From Blastococcus carthaginiensis (GTDB taxonomy: Bacteria > Actinomycetota > Actinomycetes > Mycobacteriales > Geodermatophilaceae): DNA of 64,000 nucleotides. Shown piece by piece: positions 8,171-17,159 of the stretch. Every line of letters starts with the position of its first letter. The stretch's first letter is position 1. The stretch spans positions 284,425 to 348,424 of the forward strand of contig NZ_JASNFN010000002.1 in assembly GCF_030731085.1 (NCBI RefSeq), in the 5' to 3' direction. A program made the translations under genes and the position numbers. The notes below the pieces were generated by a model. The model searched no databases. It had not been told where the DNA came from and saw nothing but the letters and a program-made list of their open reading frames with translations.

Positions 8171-9184
8171 TCATGCACAACCGGTCGGGGTGGCTCCTAC
8201 CCACGACCTCGTCGGGCACGCACGGCGATCGGGATGCACCCGGCCGGCGGCGGGCGTCCCCGCGGCCGCCTCGGCGCGGGGCGGCACCGGCACGGTCTGC
8301 AGGTCGGCCGCGACGACGACGTCCCCGCCGAACACCGGCCGAGCCTCGTCGCCGAACCGGCGAGGGTCGTCGTACCGCTGGGAGAAGTGGGTGAGCACGA
8401 GCGTCCGCACCCCGCAGTCGGCGGCCACGGTCGCGGCCTGCCGGGCGGTGAGGTGGCCGTACTCGTGGGCCAACCCCGCGTCGGCGTCGAGGAAGGTGGA
8501 CTCGACCACCAGGAGGTCGGCGTCCTCCGCCAGCGCCCACACGGCGTCGCACAGCCGGGTGTCCATCACGAAGGCGAACCGCTGGCCCGGCCGCGGCGCA
8601 CTGACCTCCTCCAGGTGCACCACCCGGCCGCCCCGCTCCAGGGTGCCGAGCCGCTGCAGCCGACCCACGTCGGGGCCGGCGATGCCGTGGCGGGCGAGCC
8701 GGTCGGGCAGCATCCGGCGCCCGTCGGGCTCCACCAGGCGGTAACCGTAGGTCTCGACCGGGTGGTCCAGCCGCCGGGCATCGAGCGTGCCGAAGCCGCC
8801 GACCGCGACCGGCCCGTCGCCGGCCACGGCCAGCTCGGGGACGTCGAGCACGTCGTGGAACACCGACGCGGAGCGCAGCCGGTCGAACCACGGGCGGCCG
8901 CCGGCCGGGAAGTGCACCGGCACCGGGTGCGCCACCCGGTCCAGGTTCATGCGCTGCAGCACGCCGGGCAGCCCCAGGCAGTGGTCACCGTGGAAGTGCG
9001 AGATGCAGATCCGGGTGATCGCGCTGCTGGGCACCCCGGCGAGGAGCAGCTGCCGCTGGGTGCCCTCGCCGGGATCGAAGAGAAGGCCCTCGCCGTCCCA
9101 GCGCAGGAGGTACCCGTTGTGGTTGCGATCGCGGGTCGGCGCCTGGCTCGAGGTGCCGAGAACGACGAGCTCGCGCGCCGACAC
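8171..9184 (-). CDS. rnz: Ribonuclease Z
   Basis: 337 residues, metallo-beta-lactamase fold tRNA 3'-processing endonuclease. HFHGDH zinc motif at 63-68, ELVVLGTSSQ N-terminal strand, FAFVMDTRLCD, VVESTF, AHEYGHLTA and LTHFSQRY in the expected order. GTG start chosen because GGAGG lies five bases upstream, directly after the stop of the 51-residue ORF. The C-terminal ~30 residues after VVAADLQTV look non-conserved and reach nearly to the next start. Cytoplasmic; processes tRNA precursors that lack encoded CCA. Confidence 0.9.
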   Translation of the reverse strand: MSARELVVLGTSSQAPTRDRNHNGYLLRWDGEGLLFDPGEGTQRQLLLAGVPSSAITRICISHFHGDHCLGLPGVLQRMNLDRVAHPVPVHFPAGGRPWFDRLRSASVFHDVLDVPELAVAGDGPVAVGGFGTLDARRLDHPVETYGYRLVEPDGRRMLPDRLARHGIAGPDVGRLQRLGTLERGGRVVHLEEVSAPRPGQRFAFVMDTRLCDAVWALAEDADLLVVESTFLDADAGLAHEYGHLTARQAATVAADCGVRTLVLTHFSQRYDDPRRFGDEARPVFGGDVVVAADLQTVPVPPRAEAAAGTPAAGRVHPDRRACPTRSWVGATPTGCA

Positions 9185-9194
9185 CGCGGCCTCC

Positions 9195-9350
9195 TCAGGC
9201 CGGGTCGGCCGGCTCCTGGCCCATCGCCTCGTCGACGGAGGTCTCCCCGCCGGTGCGACCGCCGCCGGGGCGGGCCGGGTCCTCGCCCACGCTGGCGTGC
9301 GACCCCTCGTCGGTCGGCTCGGCCTGTCCCTGGGTGTTCGGGTCGGTCAT
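9195..9350 (-). CDS. Small acidic hypothetical protein (51 aa)
   Basis: ATG at 9350 preceded by GGAGGAG at six bases, and a TGA at 9195 immediately followed by the ribosome-binding site of rnz. The product is rich in Gly, Glu, Asp, Pro and Thr and looks disordered (starts MTDPNTQGQAEPTDEG, ends AMGQEPADPA). No Cys, no membrane segment, no recognised domain. The good ribosome-binding site and the tight coupling to rnz support a real gene; the function is unknown. Confidence 0.55.
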   Translation of the reverse strand: MTDPNTQGQAEPTDEGSHASVGEDPARPGGGRTGGETSVDEAMGQEPADPA

Positions 9351-9393
9351 CCCACTCTCCTCCGTCGGTCCGGCGTCCGTGCCCCCATCGTGG

Positions 9394-9425
9394 CCGCGAG
9401 CCGGGCCCGCCGCGAGCCGGGCCCG
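9394..9425. repeat. Tandem 16-bp direct repeat
   Basis: The unit CCGCGAGCCGGGCCCG occurs twice head to tail (9394-9409 and 9410-9425) in the spacer between the ring-cleavage dioxygenase stop and the small ORF start. It contains GGGCCC and may fold, but gives no clean terminator stem. Confidence 0.7.
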
Positions 9426-9464
9426 TCGGCGGACCGGCCCGGACGCGGCAGGTGGTGGTGCCCC

Positions 9465-10328
9465 TCAGCCCTGCCGCTGGAGCACGAAGTCGTAGCGCGA
9501 CTCCAGCCACGGCACGTCGATCGAGCCACCGTCGGGCGTGGCGCCCGGCTCCCGCTCCTCGAAGGAGGTCACGAGCTCCTGCTTGGTGCCGAAGACGACG
9601 TCGCTGTCCAGGTACTGCGCGCCCTCCTGGAACAGGTGGGTGATCAACGGCTCGAAGCCCGGCACGTTGATCAGGAAGTGGATGTGCGCCGGCCGGAAGT
9701 GGCTGATCTCCGTGCGCGCCACCAGGTCGCCGACCGGGCCGTCCATCGGGATCGTGTAGCCCAGCGGCGCGATCGTGCGCAGGCAGTAGCGGCCGTCGTC
9801 GTCCGTCGTGTACTTGGCGCGCAGCCGGGCCTCGTCGATGTCGGGGATCTGGGACTCGTACGCGCCCTCGGTGTCGGCCTGCCACACGTCGAGGACCGCG
9901 CCGGCCACCGGGGCGCCGTCGAGGTCGGTGACCCGGCCGTGCAGGTACAGCGGGGTGCCGGGCAGCCCCTCGGACATGTCCTCGCCGTGGCCGAGCTCGG
10001 GCGAGCCCTCGATGTGGAAGGGCCCCAGCACCGTGGCCGGGGTCGCCCGCGGGTCCAGCCGGTGGTTCATCTGGACGACGAGCATCGACAGGCCGAGCAC
10101 GTCGGAGGCGAGGATGAACTCCTCGCGCTTCTCGGTGCTGATCTGCCCCGTGGCGGTCAGCCACTGGACGGCGGACATCCACTCGTCCTCGGTCAGCCGC
10201 ACCTCGCGGGCGAAGTCGTGCAGGTGCCGCACGAGCGCGGTCATGACCTCCGCCAGCCGCGGATCGCGGGCGGTGGCCCAGCGCTCCACCGCGAGCTCGG
10301 TGATGTTCTTCTCGGTCACCAGGTGCAC
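9465..10328 (-). CDS. Intradiol ring-cleavage dioxygenase (hydroxyquinol/catechol 1,2-dioxygenase family)
   Basis: 287 residues. Residues 1-95 form the helical N-terminal dimerisation domain, then the beta-sandwich catalytic domain. Non-haem Fe(III) ligands are Tyr157 (TEGAYES), Tyr191 (LGYTIPMDGP), His215 and His217 (RPAHIHF), with spacing close to hydroxyquinol 1,2-dioxygenase. It should open an ortho-diol or triol ring between the hydroxyls to a cis,cis-muconate or maleylacetate. GTG start with AGGAGG six bases upstream. Last gene of a four-gene minus-strand group with a quinone oxidoreductase, a citryl-CoA lyase homologue and a CoA-transferase. Hydroxyquinol is the best guess from length and sequence feel, not proven. 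Confidence 0.85.
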   Translation of the reverse strand: MHLVTEKNITELAVERWATARDPRLAEVMTALVRHLHDFAREVRLTEDEWMSAVQWLTATGQISTEKREEFILASDVLGLSMLVVQMNHRLDPRATPATVLGPFHIEGSPELGHGEDMSEGLPGTPLYLHGRVTDLDGAPVAGAVLDVWQADTEGAYESQIPDIDEARLRAKYTTDDDGRYCLRTIAPLGYTIPMDGPVGDLVARTEISHFRPAHIHFLINVPGFEPLITHLFQEGAQYLDSDVVFGTKQELVTSFEEREPGATPDGGSIDVPWLESRYDFVLQRQG

Positions 10329-10410
10329 GACGGTCCTCCTGCCGTCCGGCGCGACCGGGTGCCGGCCGCGCGGTTCCTCCCCCCGCGGTTCCCGCGCGGG
10401 GCCTGCTCGT

Positions 10411-11382
10411 TCAGGGCGTCAGGACCAGCCGGACACCGGGGTCGCCCGTCGCCTGCCGCCGCCACGCGGTGGCGACGTCGGCGAGCGGCACCTGCTCGTG
10501 CGCGACGGCCAGCCGGCCGGCCGCCGCCTCGCGTGCGATCGCGCCGACGGACTCGGCGCGCTGCGCCGCGGTCAGCGCGTTGTTCGTGTAGCCGAGCACC
10601 GACGCCGCCTTCCCCCGCAGCACCGCGGAGGAGAACTCCGCGGTGTCCCCCGAGGCGCCGCCCAGGTTCACCAGCCGCCCGCCCGCCGAGAGCGCCCGGG
10701 CGGCGGCCGTGGCCGCCACGCCGAAGACGGGGTCGACGACGAGGTCCAGCCGCCCGCCGGCCGCGTCGGCGAACCGCTCCGCGAGCGCGTCGGCACCGGC
10801 GTCCAGCGCCACCACCGCGTCGGCGCCGGCGGCCAGCGCCCGGTCGCGGGCCGCGGCCGAGCGCGCCGCCGCCACCACCCGGCCGGCGCCCAGCAGCCGC
10901 GCCGCGCCGACCGCCGCCTGGCCGACCGCCCCGCCCGCGCCGAGCACGAGCACGTGCTCGCCCGGCCGCAACCCGCCGCGCCAGGTGAGCGACATCCAGG
11001 CGGCGACGGCGGAGAGCCCGAGGGCGGCCAGGGCGGCGTCGGGGACGTCGGCGTCCACGGGGACGACGTCGTCGGCCGCCACCGCGCAGCGCTCTGCGAG
11101 GCTGCCGTCGCCGGGGGCCATGCCGGCGGTCGTGCTGAACCAGACCCGCGTGCCCGCGGCCGCGCCCGGCCCGCTCTCGACCACGCCCACCCCCTGCACC
11201 CCGGGCACGTAGGGCACCGCGGGCCGCCCGAAGTACGAGGTGCCCGACGCGCACAGCAGGTCGAGCGGGACCAGCGGCGCCGCGGTCACCCGGACGACGG
11301 TGCGGTCACTGCCGGGCCCGGGGTCGGGGTGCTCGCGCAGCTCCGGGGTCTCCCCCGGCGTGTGCAGGACGGCGGCGCGCAC
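10411..11382 (-). CDS. Zinc-free MDR/quinone oxidoreductase family protein
   Basis: 323 residues, medium-chain dehydrogenase/reductase fold. N-terminal GroES-like half (MRAAVLHTPGETPEL, VPYVPGVQGVGVVES), then an NADPH Rossmann motif VLGAGGAVGQAAVGAARLLGA. The zinc-binding Cys/His set of alcohol dehydrogenases is absent, as in NADPH:quinone reductases. GTG start only 11 bases after the citryl-CoA lyase-like gene. It may reduce a quinone or enone formed around aromatic ring hydroxylation next to the ring-cleavage dioxygenase (inference). Confidence 0.85.
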   Translation of the reverse strand: MRAAVLHTPGETPELREHPDPGPGSDRTVVRVTAAPLVPLDLLCASGTSYFGRPAVPYVPGVQGVGVVESGPGAAAGTRVWFSTTAGMAPGDGSLAERCAVAADDVVPVDADVPDAALAALGLSAVAAWMSLTWRGGLRPGEHVLVLGAGGAVGQAAVGAARLLGAGRVVAAARSAAARDRALAAGADAVVALDAGADALAERFADAAGGRLDLVVDPVFGVAATAAARALSAGGRLVNLGGASGDTAEFSSAVLRGKAASVLGYTNNALTAAQRAESVGAIAREAAAGRLAVAHEQVPLADVATAWRRQATGDPGVRLVLTP

Positions 11383-11392
11383 GGCCGGCCCC

Positions 11393-12238
11393 TCAGCCCT
11401 GCGGTCCGGCGCCGGGCAGCGGCGCGGGGACGAAGGGATCGGGCTCGACCGGCCGGTTGTTCAGGTCGACCGAGAGGAAGACGTCGTTGGCCACCGGGTG
11501 CCGCAGCTCCTCGGCGAGCTGGCCGATCAGCCCGGCGGTGCGGGCGAGCAGCGCGAACCCGCGCAGCAGCTCCATCGGCAGCCCCAGGTCCGCCAGGGCG
11601 GCACCGCAGACGCCGGCGCCGTTGAGCGGGAGCCGCTTGCCGAGCACCTGGTCGTGGGTGCGGCCGATGGCGGCGAACAGCTGCAGGTGCGGGCCGACCA
11701 GGCGCTCCTCGGCGGCGATCTCGAACAGCCGCGGGGTGCGCGGGTCGCCCTGCTTGTGCACGTGGTGGCCGAGCCCGGGGACGAACCGGCCGGCGGCCCG
11801 CTGCGCCGTCACCGTCTCCAGGGCGAGCGCGTCCCAGCCGGCGTCGTCGTCGGGCAGGTCGCCGTTCACCGAGGTGAGGACGCCGTGCAGGAAGCGGCCG
11901 CAGTCCTCGGTGACGCCCAGGAAGCGGGACCCGCCACCCAGCAGACCGGCGGCCAGGGCGCCCTGGATCGAGTCGGGTGCCGACAGGTAGGTGAGCCGGG
12001 TGACGATCGCGGTCGGCGTGAAGCCGTGGTCGGCGAGCGCGGCGAGCACCGCCTCGAACACGCGGGTCTCGCCCGGCGCCGGCCGCCGCTGGGTGGCCAG
12101 CCAGAAGGCCAGCTCCCCGAAGCCCACGGTGCCCATGACGTCGCGGGCGAGGTCCGTGCCGAGGAGGGTGATCGACTCCAGGCTCGAGGCGCCGAGCGCC
12201 GTCCGGTACTGCAGGTGCTGCGGGTGCTCGGCGGTCAC
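11393..12238 (-). CDS. Citryl-CoA lyase / citrate synthase-like protein
   Basis: 281 residues, the short one-domain-type citrate synthase fold of citryl-CoA lyases. Key segments: SLESITLLGTDLARDVMG near the start, FVPGLGHHVHKQGDPRTPRLF (the family's G.GH.VHK.DPR catalytic and CoA-binding region) and LPLNGAGVCGAALADLGLP. GTG start overlaps the CoA-transferase stop (GTGA at 12235-12238). Such proteins cleave or form beta-hydroxy acyl-CoA thioesters (citryl- or citramalyl-like). With the CoA-transferase upstream, a pair that activates an organic acid and then splits it is plausible. Confidence 0.8.
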   Translation of the reverse strand: MTAEHPQHLQYRTALGASSLESITLLGTDLARDVMGTVGFGELAFWLATQRRPAPGETRVFEAVLAALADHGFTPTAIVTRLTYLSAPDSIQGALAAGLLGGGSRFLGVTEDCGRFLHGVLTSVNGDLPDDDAGWDALALETVTAQRAAGRFVPGLGHHVHKQGDPRTPRLFEIAAEERLVGPHLQLFAAIGRTHDQVLGKRLPLNGAGVCGAALADLGLPMELLRGFALLARTAGLIGQLAEELRHPVANDVFLSVDLNNRPVEPDPFVPAPLPGAGPQG

Positions 12239-13425
12239 CGGGCCTCCTCCTCGGGTGCGCTCAGCCAGCGGCGGATCTCCGCGCCGTGCTCGTCCAGGCC
12301 CGGCGGCGGCAGCCGGTAGGCCGGCGGCGTCTCGGAGAAGGTGATCGGGTTGCGCACGGTCGGCACCGCGGCCGCACCCTCCCCCACCTCGACGACGGGG
12401 TCCAGGCCCACCTCCTGCGCGAAGGCCACGCCCTGGTCGATCGTGTTGATCGGCCCGCAGGGCACGCCGGCGCCGATGATGTCGCGGAACCACTCCTGCT
12501 TGGTACGGGTGCGCAGCCGCTCCACCAGCAGCGGGCGCAGCTCGTCGCGGTTGGCGGTGCGGTCCTCGTTGCGGCTGAACCGCGGGTCGTCGGCCAGCTC
12601 CGGTACGCCCAGCACCTCCACCAGCTTGCGGAACTGGCCGTTGTTGCCGGCGGTGACGATCAGGTCGCCGTCGGCGCAGGGCAGCGGTTCGTACGGGAAC
12701 AGGCTGGGGTGGCTGTTGCCCATCCGGAAGGGCACCACGCCGCCGGCGACGTAGGCGCTGGTCTGGTTGACCAGACCCGAGAGCGCCGAGGAGAGCAGGT
12801 TGACCTCGATGTGCTGCCCCCGCCCGGTGGCGTGCCGGTGGTTCAGCGCCGAGAGCACCCCGATCGTGGCGTGCAGGCCGGCCATCACGTCGAAGAGCGC
12901 GACCCCGCCGCGGTAGGGCGACCCGGCGGGGTCACCGGTCAGGCTCATGAACCCCGAGATCGCCTGCACGATGAGGTCGTAGCCCGGCAGCGACGCGCCC
13001 TCGGGCGCGCTGCCGAAACCGCTGACGGAGGCGTAGACGACGCCGGGGTTGGTGCGCGCGACGGCGTCGTAGTCCAGCCCGAAGCGGGCCAGCCCGCCCG
13101 GCTTGAAGTTCTCCACGAAGACGTCGGCCCGCCGCGCCAGCTCCTGCGCGACCGCCTGGTCGGCCGGGTCCTTGAGGTCGAGGGCGACCGAGCGTTTGTT
13201 GCGGTTGGCGCCCATGTAGTACGTCGAGACGCCGTCGCGGACGGGCGGCTGCCAGGTGCGGGTGTCGTCGCCGTGCGGCCCCTCGACCTTGACCACCTCC
13301 GCCCCGAGGTCGGCGAGCAGCATCGTGGCGTAGGGCCCGGCCAGGATGCGGGAGAAGTCCGCCACCAGCAGGCCGGAGAGAGGGCCGGTCGCCGGTCCCC
13401 CGGAGTCCTCGGCGTCAGCGCTCAT
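12235..13425 (-). CDS. CaiB/BaiF family III CoA-transferase
   Basis: 396 residues from ATG 13425 (GAGGAGGG ten bases upstream). Hallmarks: LLVADFSRILAGPYATMLLADLGAEVVKVE, NRNKRSVALDLK, ENFKPGGLARFGLDY, and LFDVMAGLHATIGVL, whose Asp fits the catalytic aspartate that forms the acyl anhydride. It moves CoA between organic acids without free energy loss. First gene of the minus-strand catabolic operon, divergent from the amidohydrolase across a 232-base spacer with a nested palindrome. Confidence 0.9.
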   Translation of the reverse strand: MSADAEDSGGPATGPLSGLLVADFSRILAGPYATMLLADLGAEVVKVEGPHGDDTRTWQPPVRDGVSTYYMGANRNKRSVALDLKDPADQAVAQELARRADVFVENFKPGGLARFGLDYDAVARTNPGVVYASVSGFGSAPEGASLPGYDLIVQAISGFMSLTGDPAGSPYRGGVALFDVMAGLHATIGVLSALNHRHATGRGQHIEVNLLSSALSGLVNQTSAYVAGGVVPFRMGNSHPSLFPYEPLPCADGDLIVTAGNNGQFRKLVEVLGVPELADDPRFSRNEDRTANRDELRPLLVERLRTRTKQEWFRDIIGAGVPCGPINTIDQGVAFAQEVGLDPVVEVGEGAAAVPTVRNPITFSETPPAYRLPPPGLDEHGAEIRRWLSAPEEEAR

Positions 13426-13507
13426 CCGGGATGCACCCTCCTCGTCGTCGACGCGCGCGGACGACCGTCCGCAAATCGGCGTCCGCAGTCTCCGGCGCCC
13501 GCGGAAG

Positions 13508-13562
13508 GCTGTCAACCGCGGTCCGTGGCGCAGGACGGACCGACGCTGCACCGGTTGACAGC
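13508..13562. promoter_or_regulatory. Nested palindrome with divergent -35-like boxes
   Basis: Outer arms GCTGTCAACCG (13508-13518) and CGGTTGACAGC (13552-13562) are perfectly inverted over 11 bases. Inner arms CGGTCCGT (13519-13526) and ACGGACCG (13535-13542) are also perfect. The outer arms contain TTGACA on the plus strand (13555-13560) and on the minus strand (13515-13510), each pointing towards the gene on its side. The -10 positions are weak (CATCGT on plus, GAGACT on minus at 17-base spacing). Likely a shared operator/promoter for the CoA-transferase and amidohydrolase operons; the IclR protein encoded downstream is the natural candidate ligand. Confidence 0.6.
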
Positions 13563-13657
13563 GCCGGTCGCACCGGACATCGTGACGAAGGTCGCACTGG
13601 GTGTCCGCTGCACGGACGCTGGTCCGGCGACGCGACGACGACGTCCAGGAGGAGACG

Positions 13658-15178
13658 ATGACCCACTCCGAACCCGCTCCGGCGGCCGGCCGTCCGGTGG
13701 TCCTGCGCGGCGGGACCGTGCTGACCATGGACGAGACCTGCACCGTCCTGCCCGACGCGGACGTGCTGGTCGTGGACGACCGCATCGCCGCCGTCGGGCC
13801 GGCGCTGGAGGTGCCCGAGGGCACGCAGGAGATCGACGCCCGCGGCGGCATCGTGATGCCCGGGATGATCGACACCCACCGGCACATGTGGCAGACCGCG
13901 ATGCGCGGCTACGGCGCCGACTGGACGCTCACGCAGTACTTCGTCTGGTACTACCTCGAGCACGGGCGGAAGTTCCGGCCCGAGGACGTCGCGGCGGGCA
14001 ACCGGCTCTCGGCCCTGGAGGCGCTGGAGGCCGGCGTCACCACCACCGTCGACTGGTCGCACGGGCTGCAGTCGGTCGACCACGCCGAGGCCGCCGTCGA
14101 GGCGCTGCGCTCGGTGCCGGGCCGCTTCGTCCTGGCCTACGGCAACATCCAGGCCGCGCCGTGGGAGTGGACCGCCGACCCGGCCGTCCGCGCCTTCCTC
14201 GAGCGGCACCGCGACGCCGCCGACGGCATGCTGGGCCTGCAGCTGGCCTTCGACGTCACCGGCGACCCCGCCTTCCCCGAGAAGGCCGCCTTCGAGGTGG
14301 CCCGCGAGCTGGGCCTGCCGGTCACCACGCACGCCGGCGTCTGGGGCGCCACGAACGACGACGGCATCCGGCTCATGCACGAGCACGGCTTCATGACCCC
14401 CGAGACGGTCTACGTCCACGCCGCCACCCTCACCCCTGACTCCTACCACCGCATCGCCGCCACCGGCGGGTCGATCTCGGTGTCGACGGAGTCCGAGCAG
14501 AGCGCCGGGCAGGGGTACCCGCCCACCTGGCAGGTGCGCTCGCACGGCATCCCGGTGTCGCTGTCGATGGACACCAGCGTGTGGTGGAGCGGTGACCTGT
14601 TCTCCGCGATGCGCACCACGCTGGGCGCCGACCGCTCCCGCGAGCACTTCGAGGCGCACCTGACCGGCGAGACGGTCACCCACCTGCAGCTGCGCGCGCA
14701 GGACGTCGTCCAGTGGGCCACCCGCGGCGGGGCGCTGGCGCTCGGCCGCGACGACCTGGGCACCCTGCAGCCGGGCAGGAAGGCCGACGTCGTCCTGATC
14801 AAGAACGATGCCTCGCCGGTCTCCTTCCCGCTGCTCAACCCGTTCGGCCACGTCGCCTTCCAGGCGCAGCGCGGCGACGTGCACACGGTGCTGGTCGACG
14901 GCCGGGTCGTGAAGCACGCGCACCGCCTGGTCGACGTCGACCTGGCCGCCGTCCGCCGGGAGGTCGACGCGACCGTGGACCACCTGCGCGGCGCGATGGG
15001 CGAGGAGGCGTGGGCCGGTGGCATGTACCCCGACCTGCCCGGCACCGAGGTGCTCGACAACCCGTACCAGTACACCGAGTACAAGTCGCACGGCACGCAC
15101 GCCGCCCGCGAGCAGGTGTTCGAGGAGCACCTGGCCACCGAGCGGCCGGCCGGCGAGCAGCCGACCCGGCACCACTGA
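13658..15178 (+). CDS. Amidohydrolase-superfamily deaminase/hydrolase (TrzN/guanine deaminase-like)
   Basis: 506 residues from ATG 13658 (AGGAGGAG five bases upstream). Metal site: DTHRHMWQT (HxH at about residues 71-73), then LPVTTHAG (His ligand), a VHAATL strand and the late Asp in SLSMDTSVWW. The family (subtype III, one Zn or Fe) removes amino, chloro or alkyl groups from heterocycles or acts as cytosine/guanine-type deaminase. Followed by its probable regulator (IclR). Substrate unknown; the neighbouring ring-cleavage genes suggest a nitrogen- or halogen-substituted aromatic or heterocycle. Cytoplasmic. Confidence 0.8.
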   Translation: MTHSEPAPAAGRPVVLRGGTVLTMDETCTVLPDADVLVVDDRIAAVGPALEVPEGTQEIDARGGIVMPGMIDTHRHMWQTAMRGYGADWTLTQYFVWYYLEHGRKFRPEDVAAGNRLSALEALEAGVTTTVDWSHGLQSVDHAEAAVEALRSVPGRFVLAYGNIQAAPWEWTADPAVRAFLERHRDAADGMLGLQLAFDVTGDPAFPEKAAFEVARELGLPVTTHAGVWGATNDDGIRLMHEHGFMTPETVYVHAATLTPDSYHRIAATGGSISVSTESEQSAGQGYPPTWQVRSHGIPVSLSMDTSVWWSGDLFSAMRTTLGADRSREHFEAHLTGETVTHLQLRAQDVVQWATRGGALALGRDDLGTLQPGRKADVVLIKNDASPVSFPLLNPFGHVAFQAQRGDVHTVLVDGRVVKHAHRLVDVDLAAVRREVDATVDHLRGAMGEEAWAGGMYPDLPGTEVLDNPYQYTEYKSHGTHAAREQVFEEHLATERPAGEQPTRHH

Positions 15179-15190
15179 GCGCACCGGCCC

Positions 15191-15234
15191 GGCGGTCTCG
15201 CACACTCCCGGCAGCGGGTGCGTGCGGGACCGCC
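15191..15234 (+). terminator. Stem-loop between amidohydrolase and IclR gene
   Basis: Arms GGCGGTCTCGCAC (15191-15203) and GTGCGGGACCGCC (15222-15234) pair over 12 of 13 positions, 13 bases after the amidohydrolase stop. No U-tract. May end or attenuate transcription before the regulator. Confidence 0.5.
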
Positions 15235-15267
15235 GCGCCACCGCGGCACCGAGAGAGGACGACGGAC

Positions 15268-16095
15268 ATGGCAGGGCGCGGCAGCGGGCCCGACTTCGTC
15301 GAGGCGCTGGCACGGGGCCTCGACGTCCTCGCCTCCTTCGACCGCGACCACCCGACGATGACGCTCTCGGAGGTGGCGGCGGCGGCGCGGCTGGCGCGTC
15401 CGACCGCCCGGCGGCTGCTGCTCACGCTGGAGGAGCTGGGCTTCGTGCGGTCGTCGGCCGGCGCGTTCGCCCTCACCCCGAAGGTGCTCATTCTCGGCAT
15501 GGCCTACGTCGGCGCGCTCGGGCTCTGGGACATCGCCCGCCCGCACCTGGAGGCGCTGGTCGCCCGCACCGGCGAATCCTCCTCGATGGCCCAGCTCGAC
15601 GGGTCCGACATCGTCTACGTCGCCCGCGTGGCGGTGCCCAAGCTGATCGCACTCCGGGTCGACATCGGCACCCGCTTCCCGGCGGCCCAGACCTCGCAGG
15701 GGAAGGTCCTGCTCGCCGCGCTGGCGCCGGACCAGCTCGCCGCCACGCTCGCCCAGCCCAGCCGCGCCGGGCTGCCGCCCGTGATCGGACGCTCCCCCGA
15801 GCAGCTGCGCGCCGAGCTCACCGAGGTGCGCGCCCGCGGCTGGGCGTTCGCCGACGAGGAGCTCGCGCCGGGCGTGCGCTCGGTGGCGGTGCCCGTCCGG
15901 GACGGCGACGGCGTCGTCCGCGCGGCCATGAACGTCACCGTGCACGCCGCCGAGACCTCCACCGAGCGGCTGGTCGGCGAGCACCTCCCCCACCTGCTGC
16001 GCACGGCCGGAGACATCAGCGCCGAGTGGGCGCTGTGGCAGTCCCGCCCGCACGTGGAGCTCTCCCCCGGGCGGACGACGGACGCCACCGCCTGA
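15268..16095 (+). CDS. IclR-family transcriptional regulator
   Basis: 275 residues from ATG 15268. Residues ~12-70 are the winged helix-turn-helix (MTLSEVAAAARLARPTARRL recognition region); residues ~85-260 are the IclR effector domain (TGESSSMAQLDGSDIVYVAR, FPAAQTSQGKVLLA, VRSVAVPVRDGDG). Closest in feel to the PcaR/PobR/CatR-type regulators of aromatic degradation. Downstream of the amidohydrolase and likely acting on the palindrome at 13508-13562 in response to a pathway acid. Confidence 0.9.
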   Translation: MAGRGSGPDFVEALARGLDVLASFDRDHPTMTLSEVAAAARLARPTARRLLLTLEELGFVRSSAGAFALTPKVLILGMAYVGALGLWDIARPHLEALVARTGESSSMAQLDGSDIVYVARVAVPKLIALRVDIGTRFPAAQTSQGKVLLAALAPDQLAATLAQPSRAGLPPVIGRSPEQLRAELTEVRARGWAFADEELAPGVRSVAVPVRDGDGVVRAAMNVTVHAAETSTERLVGEHLPHLLRTAGDISAEWALWQSRPHVELSPGRTTDATA

Positions 16096-16100
16096 CCCCG

Positions 16101-16127
16101 GCCACGATCAGGTTCCCTGATCGTGGC
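16101..16127 (+). terminator. Perfect 12-bp stem-loop after IclR gene
   Basis: GCCACGATCAGG (16101-16112), 3-base loop, CCTGATCGTGGC (16116-16127), six bases after the IclR stop. Less GC-rich than the surroundings and fully symmetric, so it can work on both strands. Confidence 0.75.
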
Positions 16128-16148
16128 GTGTCCTCCCTCGGCGCAGGA

Positions 16149-16182
16149 GGTGAGGGAGGACGCCTCCCGGTGAGGGAGGACG
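16149..16182. repeat. 14-bp direct repeat, 20-bp period
   Basis: GGTGAGGGAGGACG occurs at 16149-16162 and 16169-16182 in the spacer ahead of the pyridoxal kinase gene. The two copies sit on the same helix face region about two turns apart, as for a regulatory site, but no regulator can be named. Confidence 0.5.
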
Positions 16183-16240
16183 AGGCCGATGACCCGGTGA
16201 GCTGGTGGCGGCGGTGGGCGCGTGTGCCAGGGTGGCCGAC

Positions 16241-17092
<852 letters not shown>

Positions 17093-17159
17093 GCGTCCGG
17101 CCGCACCGGGTGAGCGAAGCAGGGGCTGCGGCCGGTGCCGGCACCTAGACTCGCCGGTC

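Noticed and set aside
9394..9425. CRISPR-like repeat
   Set aside because: Two head-to-tail copies with no spacer between them; a simple tandem duplication. No CRISPR array or cas gene was seen anywhere.
17097..17135. Hairpin CCGGCCGC/GCGGCCGG after pdxY
   Set aside because: Only 8-base arms with a 23-base loop in a ~75% GC background; likely by chance.
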